From Flavobacterium sp. (GTDB taxonomy: Bacteria > Bacteroidota > Bacteroidia > Flavobacteriales > Flavobacteriaceae), in the NCBI RefSeq assembly GCF_017744675.1, contig NZ_JAGIAV010000003.1, forward strand, positions 310,021 through 374,020: a DNA stretch of 64,000 nucleotides. The letters are read 5' to 3'. The stretch's first letter is position 1; every line of letters starts with the position of its first letter. The position numbers and the translations under genes were made by a program. Positions 11,037 through 24,319 of this stretch are shown piece by piece. Under the pieces are notes generated by a model. It was not told the origin of the DNA. It saw only the letters and a list, made by a program, of their open reading frames with translations, and searched no databases.

Positions 11037-13241
11037 TTATTTAAAATTAAAATCTGCCACTCCTCTAATATCAGTAGCTGAAGCTCCAATCATTATTTTG
11101 AATTTGCCTGGTTCTGCAATCCATTCTTTTTTAGTGTCATCGTAATAAGAAAGATCTTTTTTTGTTAAAGTAAAACGAACTGTTTTTTCTTCTCCCGGCT
11201 CAAGCGAAACTTTTTCAAATCCTTTTAATTCCTTAATAGGACGAGGCAGGCTTGAGGTTTCGTCATTAACATAAAGCTGCACAACTTCTTTTCCTGCCAC
11301 TTTTCCTGTGTTTTTTATGGAAATTGTTACCTCTAAAGAGTCTGCAGCTGTGATCGTTTTTGATGAAACAGCTGGCTTTCCGTACTGAAATGTGGTGTAG
11401 CTCAATCCATATCCAAAAGGGAAAAGCACAGGGATTTTTTTAGTATCGTACCAGCGGTATCCTACTAAGATGTCTTCTTTATAATAGACATTTTTTCCGT
11501 CACCTGGATAACAAAGTTGGTCAAAAGCATGTGCTCCAACGTCTTCCAATTTTTTAGGAAACGAAATCGGAAGCTTTCCTGACGGATTTGCTTCGCCCGA
11601 AATAATATCAGCCAAAGCATTTCCTGCTTCCGAGCCCAAATACCATCCTTGTACAACGGCTTTCGCTTTGTTAAGCCAAGGCATTAAAACCGCATTTCCG
11701 CTTAATAGAACAACCACAACATTATTGTTTACTTTTTGTATTTCTTCAATCAGCTTGTCTTGACCAAACGGCAGACTCAACGATTTACGGTCACCGCTTT
11801 CACAATCCTGAAAATAATTTTTATTTAATCCTCCAACAAAGAGCACTATATCTGCATGGCGGGCAGTCTCGATAGCTGCGTTTTGCAAAGAATCAAGATT
11901 TAATTTAGAGGGTTCTTCGGCGCCATAAAGCGGTCTTCCCGAAGCATATCCCATACTGTAAACAATATTATTTTCGCCGTATTTATTTTTTAATCCCTGC
12001 AAAGGAGAAATCTCATAAGCCGCTTTCAATGACGTAGAACCTCCACCAACAATCAGGCTTTTTACGGCATTTTCACCTATCACCGCAATTTTTTTATATC
12101 TGCCTTTTGGAATAGGTAAAAATTGTTTCTCATTTTTAAGCAATACGATTCCTTCTTGTGCTATTTTTCTAGCTGCATCGCTATGCTCTGGCGAAACAAA
12201 ACGGCCATAAGGACGATTCGCACTCATCGTAGTGCGGAAAATCATTCGTAAAATTCGGCTTGCTTTATCATCAAGTTTCGACATTTCATATTTACCCGAT
12301 TTAATTCCTTTCAGAAAAGGATCGGCTAAATAATAGCTCGAAAAAGGAAAATGACCTTGTGTAGTCAATCCGTTTGTATAAGTGCCCATTTCAATATCAA
12401 GTCCGCCATTGACCGCTTCGTCAGTATTGTGCACACCTCCCCAATCACTAACCACTACACCATCAAATTTCCAGTCGGTTTTTAAGATTTGGTTGAGTAA
12501 AATGTCGTTGTGGCAGCAATGTACGCCCCATATTTTGTTATAGGCTCCCATAATAGACCATACATTTCCTTCCTGAACTGCTGCTTTGAAAGCCGGAAGA
12601 TAAATTTCATGCAAGGCACGATCGCTTACGTTGACATTAATTTCACCACGAGCAATTTCCTGATTGTTCAGAGCGAAATGTTTTACGCATGCCGCCACTC
12701 CATTAGACTGCACACCTTGTACGTACGGAACTACCAATCGCGAAGCCAAAAAGGGATCTTCGCCCATGTATTCGAAATTTCGCCCATTAAGCGGCGTACG
12801 GTAAATATTGATGCCAGGCCCTAACAGCATAGTTTTGTTTCGATATCGGGCTTCTTCGCCAATAGATGTGCCGTAAAGCTGTGCTATCTTTGGATTGAAT
12901 GTTGCCGCAAGACAAGTTAAAGCAGGAAAAGCAGTGCAGGAGTCATTTGTCCATTGTGCTGAGTTCCATTCGTCCCATAGTTTTTCATCGCTCACTCCAT
13001 GCGATCCGTCTGATGACCATACATCTGGTATGCCCAAACGCGGAACTCCTTTAGAGCTGAACTTTGACTGCGCATGGCAAAGCGCCACTTTTTCTTCTAC
13101 CGTCATTCGCGATAAGGCATCCTTTATACGAACTTCTATTGGCTGGCTTTCATCTAAATAAAGAGCAGATTGCGCCCATCCAAAAAATGGTGAGAGGAAA
13201 AAATATAGTAATAGTAAAACAGTGATATATCTTTTTTTCAT
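11037..13241 (-). CDS. GH3 beta-glucosidase (or beta-xylosidase)
   Basis: 734 residues with a signal peptide (cleavage near GWAQ). It has the GH3 barrel, an alpha/beta sandwich and a C-terminal fibronectin type III-like domain (EVVQLYVND onward). The nucleophile is Asp266 in VVVSDWGG. Substrate-binding motifs KHFALNNQE and RGEINVNVSDRALHEIY are present. It lies 22 bp upstream of the GH43 gene in transcription order, so the two are co-transcribed. In the XyGUL it should release glucose from the non-reducing end of debranched oligosaccharides. It differs clearly from the BglX-like GH3 at 39228 and has a shorter N-terminal region. Confidence 0.92.
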   Translation of the reverse strand: MKKRYITVLLLLYFFLSPFFGWAQSALYLDESQPIEVRIKDALSRMTVEEKVALCHAQSKFSSKGVPRLGIPDVWSSDGSHGVSDEKLWDEWNSAQWTNDSCTAFPALTCLAATFNPKIAQLYGTSIGEEARYRNKTMLLGPGINIYRTPLNGRNFEYMGEDPFLASRLVVPYVQGVQSNGVAACVKHFALNNQEIARGEINVNVSDRALHEIYLPAFKAAVQEGNVWSIMGAYNKIWGVHCCHNDILLNQILKTDWKFDGVVVSDWGGVHNTDEAVNGGLDIEMGTYTNGLTTQGHFPFSSYYLADPFLKGIKSGKYEMSKLDDKASRILRMIFRTTMSANRPYGRFVSPEHSDAARKIAQEGIVLLKNEKQFLPIPKGRYKKIAVIGENAVKSLIVGGGSTSLKAAYEISPLQGLKNKYGENNIVYSMGYASGRPLYGAEEPSKLNLDSLQNAAIETARHADIVLFVGGLNKNYFQDCESGDRKSLSLPFGQDKLIEEIQKVNNNVVVVLLSGNAVLMPWLNKAKAVVQGWYLGSEAGNALADIISGEANPSGKLPISFPKKLEDVGAHAFDQLCYPGDGKNVYYKEDILVGYRWYDTKKIPVLFPFGYGLSYTTFQYGKPAVSSKTITAADSLEVTISIKNTGKVAGKEVVQLYVNDETSSLPRPIKELKGFEKVSLEPGEEKTVRFTLTKKDLSYYDDTKKEWIAEPGKFKIMIGASATDIRGVADFNFK

Positions 13242-13320
13242 TATAGTATACTTTCTAATTTATTATCAGGTTAACAATACTTGCCTCAATAAGCAAGAGA
13301 GTCATTCCGAGATATTTTAA

Positions 13321-15303
13321 TTACTTTTCTGGATTAATTATAATTGCAAAACCGCCTCCAGGTGCCATTTGCACTTTCAGTTTGCTGGCATTGGTCACTT
13401 TAATTATTTCACGTTTGTAATCTGTTGGGTCTTTTTCAGCATTCAATCCGTCTTTAAAAACTTCTGCTGTAAAGCTTCCTTTTCCAAGGAAAGATAAATC
13501 GAGTTCTATTTCTCTAGCCGACCAATTGGTTAATCCGCCTACAAACCATGTATTGCCTTTTTTTCTGGCAATGGTAGCGTATTCGCTCACTTTTCCATCT
13601 AGCGCCACAGTTTCATCAAAAGTGGTTGGAATTTGAGATATAAATGTGGTGCTTTCTTGTTCTTTCATGTAAGCTGTTGGACTATCTGCCATCATTTGCA
13701 GCGGCGCTTCATAAAGAACATACATACCCAGCTGATGGCATCTTGTACCTTGGCTCATAGGCAGTGAATTGCTTGGACGAAAATCTGCTTTTGTCGCATT
13801 GCGCATAGCTCCCGGCGTATAATCCATAGGGCCAGCCAGCATTCTTATAAAAGGGATGCTTGTTTCATAATGCGGCATGTCATCATGTGGTGTCCATTTC
13901 GCATTTTCCAATCCTTTAACACCTTCAAAATTCACAATATTAGGATAGGTTCTTTGAATACCCGTTGGCTTATACATTCCGTGATAGTCAATAAGAAGTT
14001 TGTAAGAAGCCGCTTTTTTAGCAATATTATAAAGAGAATTTACCATTTTTTGATCGTCGCGGTCTATGAAATCTATTTTAAAGCCTTTCACTCCCATATT
14101 CGAGTACTTGGTAAATGCATCATCTAAAACCTGATTTATAGCATACCATGAAGCCCAAAGGATGATTCCAATATTTTTTTGTTTCCCGTATTCGATAAGT
14201 TCTTTAATGTCCATAGCTGGCGAAATCTTCAAGATATCGGTTTCTTCACTCCATCCCTCGTCTATCACCACATATTCAATATTGTTTTTAGAAGCAAAAT
14301 CGATATAATATTTATAAGTCTGCGTATTGATTCCTGCCTTAAAATCTACTTTCGATATATTCCAGTCATTCCACCAGTCCCAAGCAACTTTTCCAGGTTT
14401 GATCCAGCTCATATCTGAAATTTGTGAAGGAGAAGAAAGTTTTTGAACCATATCATTATTCAAAAGCTCGGTGTCGTTTTCGCTTATGATGATTGCTCTC
14501 CAAGGAAAACTTCTACTGCCGTTTGTTTCAGCAATGTAGTTCTCTCTCTCAGACACCATGTAGTTCATTTTGTTATAGCCTCCTAAACGTTCTTTTTTTG
14601 GATAATGGGCAAATATTCCCTTCAGACCATATTGTGCCTCATTATTGCGTGTTAAAAACATGCCCGGATAGTCTTGGAGTTCAGCCTCAATAATAGCTGC
14701 CTTTTTTCCATTTCCTAAATCAACAAGAAGCGGAGAAATAGCCAATGAATCTTTGACAAATTTAGAAAGCGGAATTTCATCATAAAGCGCTTCGAAAGCA
14801 GAAGTGTACATGTCTTTCTCTCTTAAATCGCGAACATAAGGTACAAAAGCTTTATGGTCTTGACTGAAGTTAAAACTGGCTTCTTCAGACACAATGGTAA
14901 TTTTTTTATTCTTATTTGTAAAAAAACGATACGCTACACCATCATTATAGGCTCTTAATATCAGACCAAAATTCCCTTTAAAATTTACAATGAGCTGATT
15001 GTATTGGTCCACAACCGTTTTCTTCTTATAAACAGGCGTTTCAAAAGTAGTATTAGAAGCCGAATTTTTAGTGCTTGCAATTTTGGCATTGTTTCCTAAA
15101 ACCTCTCCGCTGCCCAAGGTTAATGAAATAGCAGAAGGAGCAACGACTTCTGTATTGTTATGTTTCACAGACCATCGGATTTTGGTGCCGTTTTCTAAAT
15201 TCATCTCAATCTTTCCGTTGGGAGATTTGAGGTGAAGCACTTGCGCCGATCCGCTTGCTGATAAAAATATAAAAATAATTGCTTGTAATAATGTCCTGTT
15301 CAT
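13321..15303 (-). CDS. GH97 glycosidase, retaining type (probable alpha-galactosidase)
   Basis: About 660 residues with a signal peptide (cleavage near GSAQ), an N-terminal beta-sandwich, a catalytic barrel and a C-terminal beta domain, as in GH97. The motif GFKIDFIDRDDQ places Asp411 at the nucleophile position of retaining members (the Bacteroides thetaiotaomicron alpha-galactosidase type). Inverting SusB-type alpha-glucosidases lack that Asp and use glutamates as base. Glu460 or Glu465 in FEGVKGLE is the candidate acid/base. The start at 15303 begins the signal peptide; the ORF from 15336 is only an extension. The 340-bp gap upstream suggests its own promoter. Alpha-galactosidase or beta-L-arabinopyranosidase activity is inferred, and neither bond is standard in xyloglucan. 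Confidence 0.88.
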   Translation of the reverse strand: MNRTLLQAIIFIFLSASGSAQVLHLKSPNGKIEMNLENGTKIRWSVKHNNTEVVAPSAISLTLGSGEVLGNNAKIASTKNSASNTTFETPVYKKKTVVDQYNQLIVNFKGNFGLILRAYNDGVAYRFFTNKNKKITIVSEEASFNFSQDHKAFVPYVRDLREKDMYTSAFEALYDEIPLSKFVKDSLAISPLLVDLGNGKKAAIIEAELQDYPGMFLTRNNEAQYGLKGIFAHYPKKERLGGYNKMNYMVSERENYIAETNGSRSFPWRAIIISENDTELLNNDMVQKLSSPSQISDMSWIKPGKVAWDWWNDWNISKVDFKAGINTQTYKYYIDFASKNNIEYVVIDEGWSEETDILKISPAMDIKELIEYGKQKNIGIILWASWYAINQVLDDAFTKYSNMGVKGFKIDFIDRDDQKMVNSLYNIAKKAASYKLLIDYHGMYKPTGIQRTYPNIVNFEGVKGLENAKWTPHDDMPHYETSIPFIRMLAGPMDYTPGAMRNATKADFRPSNSLPMSQGTRCHQLGMYVLYEAPLQMMADSPTAYMKEQESTTFISQIPTTFDETVALDGKVSEYATIARKKGNTWFVGGLTNWSAREIELDLSFLGKGSFTAEVFKDGLNAEKDPTDYKREIIKVTNASKLKVQMAPGGGFAIIINPEK

Positions 15304-15643
15304 TTGCTGTGTGGTTAATCTAGTTAGTAAATACATGTTTTTTGGTACGCTTTGAAAAAACTTAAAAACGTTCGCGTAAAGGTTATCTCTTTTGGAAAAC
15401 TGTTTTTGACATCTCGCTGCACTAATTCATATTGGTGCTTTGAATTATAGCTTCGAAGTTTTTTCAACGGGCAAATTTGACAAGAAAAAATAGCTAACTA
15501 CGGTACGCTTTGTATTAAAAAAGGGCAATAATTGTTGTAATCATCAATATTTTAGACAATATAAAGATGATTTGATATGGTTTTCCAAAAAGATCTGCTT
15601 CCAAAAACAGATAGTGGCTGAGAAATTAAATATTTCTTTTTTT
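15304..15643. other. 340-bp intergenic region with a direct repeat
   Basis: No gene fits here. The 11-mer GGTACGCTTTG occurs twice in the same orientation, at 15344-15354 and 15502-15512, upstream of the - strand GH97 gene. A short CTTCGAAG palindrome lies at 15451-15458. The region probably contains the promoter of the GH97-GH3-GH43-esterase sub-operon, but no confident -7/-33 pair was found. Confidence 0.4.
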
Positions 15644-16576
15644 TTAATTGATCAAGCCTTTTGCTTTAAGCCATCTGCCGCATGCCAGACTCCAATCAGA
15701 CTCTGTGCTTCCAGATTTGCCTAGTCCGTAGCCGTGACCTCCTTTTTCGTAGAGATGGAGTTCGCAAGGAATTTTATTTTTCTTTAGCGCTAAAGCATAT
15801 TCTATACTGTTTTCTACTGGTACAGCATCATCATTCATGGAATGAACTAAAAATGCTGTCGGAGTTTCGCTATTGACTTGCAGTTCGTTTGAAAAATTAG
15901 CAACCTGCTCCGCCGATGGTTTTTCGCCCAAAAGATTAATTCTCGATCCCATATGTGTTATATCATCACGCATCGATATTACTGGGTATATTAACAGTGA
16001 AAAATCTGGACGCGCACTAGTTGCATCAGCACTCTCATATACTTTTGCATTAAAATGCGTAGAAAGAGTAGATGCCAAATGCCCACCAGCAGAAAAACCC
16101 ATAATGCCAATCTTTTTAGGATCTATTCCCCACTCTTTGGCTCTACTTCTAACCAAACGGATAGCACGCTGTCCGTCTTGCATAGGACCGACAGATTTAT
16201 CAGTCATTATAGCAGCATCTGGCAATCGGTATTTTAATACAAATGCCGTAATACCAAGACTATTAAGCCATTGCGCAACCTGTTTTCCCTCATGACCGAT
16301 AGCCATTCCAGAATAACCACCACCAGGGCAGATAATGACGGCTGTTCCTGTTGCTTTTTCTGCAGGAGCAGGATACACATCTAATCTCGGATTCGTGACA
16401 CGCTGCATCCAGCTATCATCTGAATTGGTTTCTTTATAATCGGCATTAGCGATAGCACCAGGCACTTTCTTATCCCAAAGGTTAATGGTTTTGCTTTGTC
16501 CAAATGTTTTACCTGCTACCATAAGCATAATAAGCAATGCGGTTCTAATTCCTTTTGTTTTCAAAATATCTTTCAT
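15644..16576 (-). CDS. Alpha/beta-hydrolase esterase (acetyl-xylooligosaccharide esterase-like)
   Basis: About 310 residues. A signal peptide (MKDILKTKGIR start, cleavage near TFGQ) precedes an alpha/beta-hydrolase domain with the oxyanion motif CPGGGYSGM and nucleophile Ser162 in GFSAGGH. The C-terminal HGYGLG supplies the catalytic His, and DDAVP the Asp. The family includes acetyl esterases such as BD-FAE and the acetylxylan esterases of xylan loci. The start at 16576 is preferred over 16642 because it begins the signal peptide and lies outside the inverted-repeat element. It sits between GH2 and GH97 in the XyGUL, so deacetylation of imported oligosaccharides is likely. The acyl specificity is not readable. 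Confidence 0.83.
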   Translation of the reverse strand: MKDILKTKGIRTALLIMLMVAGKTFGQSKTINLWDKKVPGAIANADYKETNSDDSWMQRVTNPRLDVYPAPAEKATGTAVIICPGGGYSGMAIGHEGKQVAQWLNSLGITAFVLKYRLPDAAIMTDKSVGPMQDGQRAIRLVRSRAKEWGIDPKKIGIMGFSAGGHLASTLSTHFNAKVYESADATSARPDFSLLIYPVISMRDDITHMGSRINLLGEKPSAEQVANFSNELQVNSETPTAFLVHSMNDDAVPVENSIEYALALKKNKIPCELHLYEKGGHGYGLGKSGSTESDWSLACGRWLKAKGLIN

Positions 16577-16604
16577 TTTAATTATTTCAATACTCTTTAC
16601 TAAC

Positions 16605-16782
16605 TCGTTGGGTGAAATTACTTTTTTAACACATAGAAACATAGATTTTTATTGCTTCTGCTTAAGATTATAGAAAAAGCAAGCTTTAACACATAGTGCT
16701 ATGTGTACTATTTTTAAGTGAAACACCTTTATTTATCCTCAAAAGCTATGTTTCTATGTGTTAAAAGTTTCGCCCAACGGGT
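16605..16782. repeat. Inverted-repeat element of about 178 bp (MITE- or REP-like)
   Basis: The left arm (16605-16644) starts CGTTGGGTGAAA and ends ACACATAGAAACATAG. The right arm (16746-16781) is its reverse complement apart from one substitution and small indels. In the middle, at 16689-16706, lies a palindrome ACACATAG-TG-CTATGTGT that repeats the arm core. The element fills the gap between the GH2 and esterase genes; its right end lies 1 bp from the GH2 stop codon. It has no ORF and no transposase. The symmetry is seen directly; mobility is inferred. Confidence 0.75.
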
Positions 16783-19215
16783 TTAATTTGATCTAATAGT
16801 AATAGTCTGCGGTTGTAGGCCATCTCCAGAAACGGTTACTTTGATTTCTCCTTTCTGATGAGCACTTCTCACAATTGCCAGAGCCCTTCCGTGCCAAGCT
16901 TTTCTAGTAAGAGATTGATACGGTTCAAAATCCTTTAGATTGGCATTATCGACTGCTTGGATAGTTCCAGGTCCTTCAATTTTAAAAGTAAGGCGTTCTT
17001 CTGCATTCGGATTCAAAACTCCTTCTCGATCCCTTAGTTCAACTGCAATATAAGTTAAATCTTGTCCGTCGGCTTTCATCTCTTTTCGGTCGGCTGCCAA
17101 TTTAATCTGCACCGCCTCACCTGCTGTCTTCAGCATAACGGATTCCTGTTCTTTTTCATTTGCTACACCAACCGCTCTTAAGGTTCCTGATCCATAAGGT
17201 ACAGTAAAAACCGCTTTAAATTCTTGCTGCTCTCCAGTTTCCTTCTCTCCTAAAAGCTGGTCATTAAGATACAGTCTAACCTTTGGATATTTCGAATACA
17301 CTTCGACCTCAACATTTTTCCCAGTATATTCAGGCCATGTCCAACTTTCCCATGTAGGATATACCGACCACCACGTCTGCTTGATTTCCATAGGCTCTGG
17401 TGCAGGTTCTCTAACTGCCATATAAAGTTTTTCTTTATCATTATAAAGCATGCCTCTATAATGTGCAATAGGTTTTCTCCATCCGATAAGGTCTATATCT
17501 CCGCAGTAACCGCCATGCCATGGAAAAAAATCATTCTCCCAATGTTCTCCGGGCACTTCTCCTGAATAATAATTTCGTCCTATTCCCGATTCTCCCAGAT
17601 AATCCATAGCTGTCCATACAAAATCTCCAATGATATAATTGTTTTTCTGTACTAATTCCCAGTTTTTAAAAGCATCTTTAGGATACGATTCTGTTTGGAC
17701 TATAATTCGAGAAGGCACTCTTATATGGTCTTGCGGCGCTTTATCTAAATTATAGTTGTATCCCGCAACATCGTGCTGAGCCATTAAAGGATCAAATATA
17801 TCCCAATTTTTACCGCCATTAACAATGGCCGATGTTATCGGACGACTTGTATCGATTTTCTTTATTTCTTCAGAAAGCATTTTGGCCGTATTCACTGCAT
17901 CGGGATCTTCTCTTTCTGGTATTTCATTTCCAATACTCCACATAAAAATACTGGGATGATTGCGGTCGCGCAGCACCATGGCTTGCAAATCGCGTTTCCA
18001 CCAGGCATTGAAATAGTTTGAATAATCATATTTATTTTTCCCAACTTTCCAACAGTCAAAAGACTCGTCCATAACTAGCAAACCTAATCGATCGCAGGCA
18101 TCTAAAAAGGCTTCTGAAGGTGGATTATGAGAAGTTCGTACAGCATTGAATCCGCTGGCTTTTAAAAGCTCTACTTTGCGCTGTTCTGCTCGATCAAAAG
18201 CAGCGGCACCTAGTGAACCGTTGTCGTGATGCACGCATCCTCCGTTGAGCTTAATTGTTTTTCCGTTAAGCTGAAATCCGTTTTCTGCCGTAAATGCAAG
18301 AGAGCGAATGCCAAAATTAGTACTGCTCTCGTCTAACATTTCCTTTTGTTTTGAAACCTGTACCAAAGCTTTATATAAGGAAGGCTGTTCCGGACTCCAA
18401 AGTGCCGGATTGCTTATTTTTATAAGTTGGGTCACGATCTTTTCGCTCTTTGGAGAAAGCACCACTTTTATTTCATGACTTCCTACGGTATTGGAATTCG
18501 GATTTTGGATTAATGCTGTAACGGTAATTTCCTGTAACGATTCGGTTTCATTCATCAATTTTGTTTCCACACGAACTGTTGCTTTTTTGGTAGAAATCTC
18601 GAAAGTACTGATTCCTGTTCCCCATTGCGCTATATGAACTGGATTGGTCTGAATTAGCCAGACATGTCTGTAGATTCCCGATCCGCTATACCAACGGCTG
18701 TTCATCTGCTGTGAATTGTCTACACGCACAGCAATCACATTCTGTTCTCCATATTTGAGATACGGAGAAAGATCGTAGCTAAAAGAAGAATATCCGTAAG
18801 GATAAACCCCAAGCGATTTACCATTAATAAACACTTCGGAATTCATATAAACCCCTTCAAAATAAATCGTTGTTTTTTTTGTCTTCCAATTATGTGGCAC
18901 TGTAAAAGTCTTTCGATACCAAGCCACTCCAGCTGGAAAATATCCTCCTCCTGCGCCAGTAGGATTCTTTGGATGAACTTTGCCTTCGATACTCCAATCA
19001 TGAGGCAGATCAAGGTGTCGCCAGTCTTTATCATTAAAATTATTAGATGAGGCTTTTGTTTCCTCTCCTAAAAAAAATCTCCAATCATCGTCAAAAAGCT
19101 GTTTTCTCTTTACGTTTTCCTGTGCATGCAGAGATAAAAAATTTAAAAACAGCAGGCATAAAAACAACATGCTCTTCTTTAGATAGTGTATGTGATGCAG
19201 AATTGAATTATTCAT
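16783..19215 (-). CDS. GH2 beta-galactosidase (compact, DUF4982/Ig-type C-terminus)
   Basis: 810 residues with a signal peptide (hydrophobic stretch about 16-30, cleavage near LHAQ). It has the GH2 sugar-binding domain (NDKDWRHLDLPHDW), an immunoglobulin-like domain and a TIM barrel with acid/base Glu431 in SIGNEIPE and nucleophile Glu509 in IVQTESYPK, followed by C-terminal beta domains. It resembles the galactosidases of Bacteroides xyloglucan loci that strip beta-1,2-galactose from XLXG-type oligosaccharides. It lies 47 bp after the second GH2 gene in transcription order. A beta-galactosidase is the best guess, but GH2 also covers beta-mannosidases and glucuronidases. Confidence 0.88.
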   Translation of the reverse strand: MNNSILHHIHYLKKSMLFLCLLFLNFLSLHAQENVKRKQLFDDDWRFFLGEETKASSNNFNDKDWRHLDLPHDWSIEGKVHPKNPTGAGGGYFPAGVAWYRKTFTVPHNWKTKKTTIYFEGVYMNSEVFINGKSLGVYPYGYSSFSYDLSPYLKYGEQNVIAVRVDNSQQMNSRWYSGSGIYRHVWLIQTNPVHIAQWGTGISTFEISTKKATVRVETKLMNETESLQEITVTALIQNPNSNTVGSHEIKVVLSPKSEKIVTQLIKISNPALWSPEQPSLYKALVQVSKQKEMLDESSTNFGIRSLAFTAENGFQLNGKTIKLNGGCVHHDNGSLGAAAFDRAEQRKVELLKASGFNAVRTSHNPPSEAFLDACDRLGLLVMDESFDCWKVGKNKYDYSNYFNAWWKRDLQAMVLRDRNHPSIFMWSIGNEIPEREDPDAVNTAKMLSEEIKKIDTSRPITSAIVNGGKNWDIFDPLMAQHDVAGYNYNLDKAPQDHIRVPSRIIVQTESYPKDAFKNWELVQKNNYIIGDFVWTAMDYLGESGIGRNYYSGEVPGEHWENDFFPWHGGYCGDIDLIGWRKPIAHYRGMLYNDKEKLYMAVREPAPEPMEIKQTWWSVYPTWESWTWPEYTGKNVEVEVYSKYPKVRLYLNDQLLGEKETGEQQEFKAVFTVPYGSGTLRAVGVANEKEQESVMLKTAGEAVQIKLAADRKEMKADGQDLTYIAVELRDREGVLNPNAEERLTFKIEGPGTIQAVDNANLKDFEPYQSLTRKAWHGRALAIVRSAHQKGEIKVTVSGDGLQPQTITIRSN

Positions 19216-19262
19216 TTTTGTTATTTGATTTTATACTGTTCTAAAATGATACAGACAGGATG

Positions 19263-24138
<4,876 letters not shown>

Positions 24139-24271
24139 TTTGATTTTTATTTTTTGTTAGCCCTGAGCTAACGTGTTTTTAAATTTTTCTTTTCGGCTTT
24201 TATTGCAAAAAATTATTGGCTTTCTAAGTTACAGCAGAATGTGCTGATACAGATACATAATCTCTATATGA

Positions 24272-24306
24272 AAGTCCTAACAGAGGTTATTCTACTGTTA
24301 GGACTT
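24272..24306 (-). terminator. Intercistronic hairpin, GH74-GH29 gap
   Basis: A perfect 12-bp stem (AAGTCCTAACAG / CTGTTAGGACTT) with an 11-nt loop lies just downstream of the GH74 stop. It lacks a strong T-tract on the - strand, so it is a weak terminator or an mRNA 3'-end stabiliser rather than a full stop. Confidence 0.6.
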
Positions 24307-24319
24307 CTGTAAATTTAAT

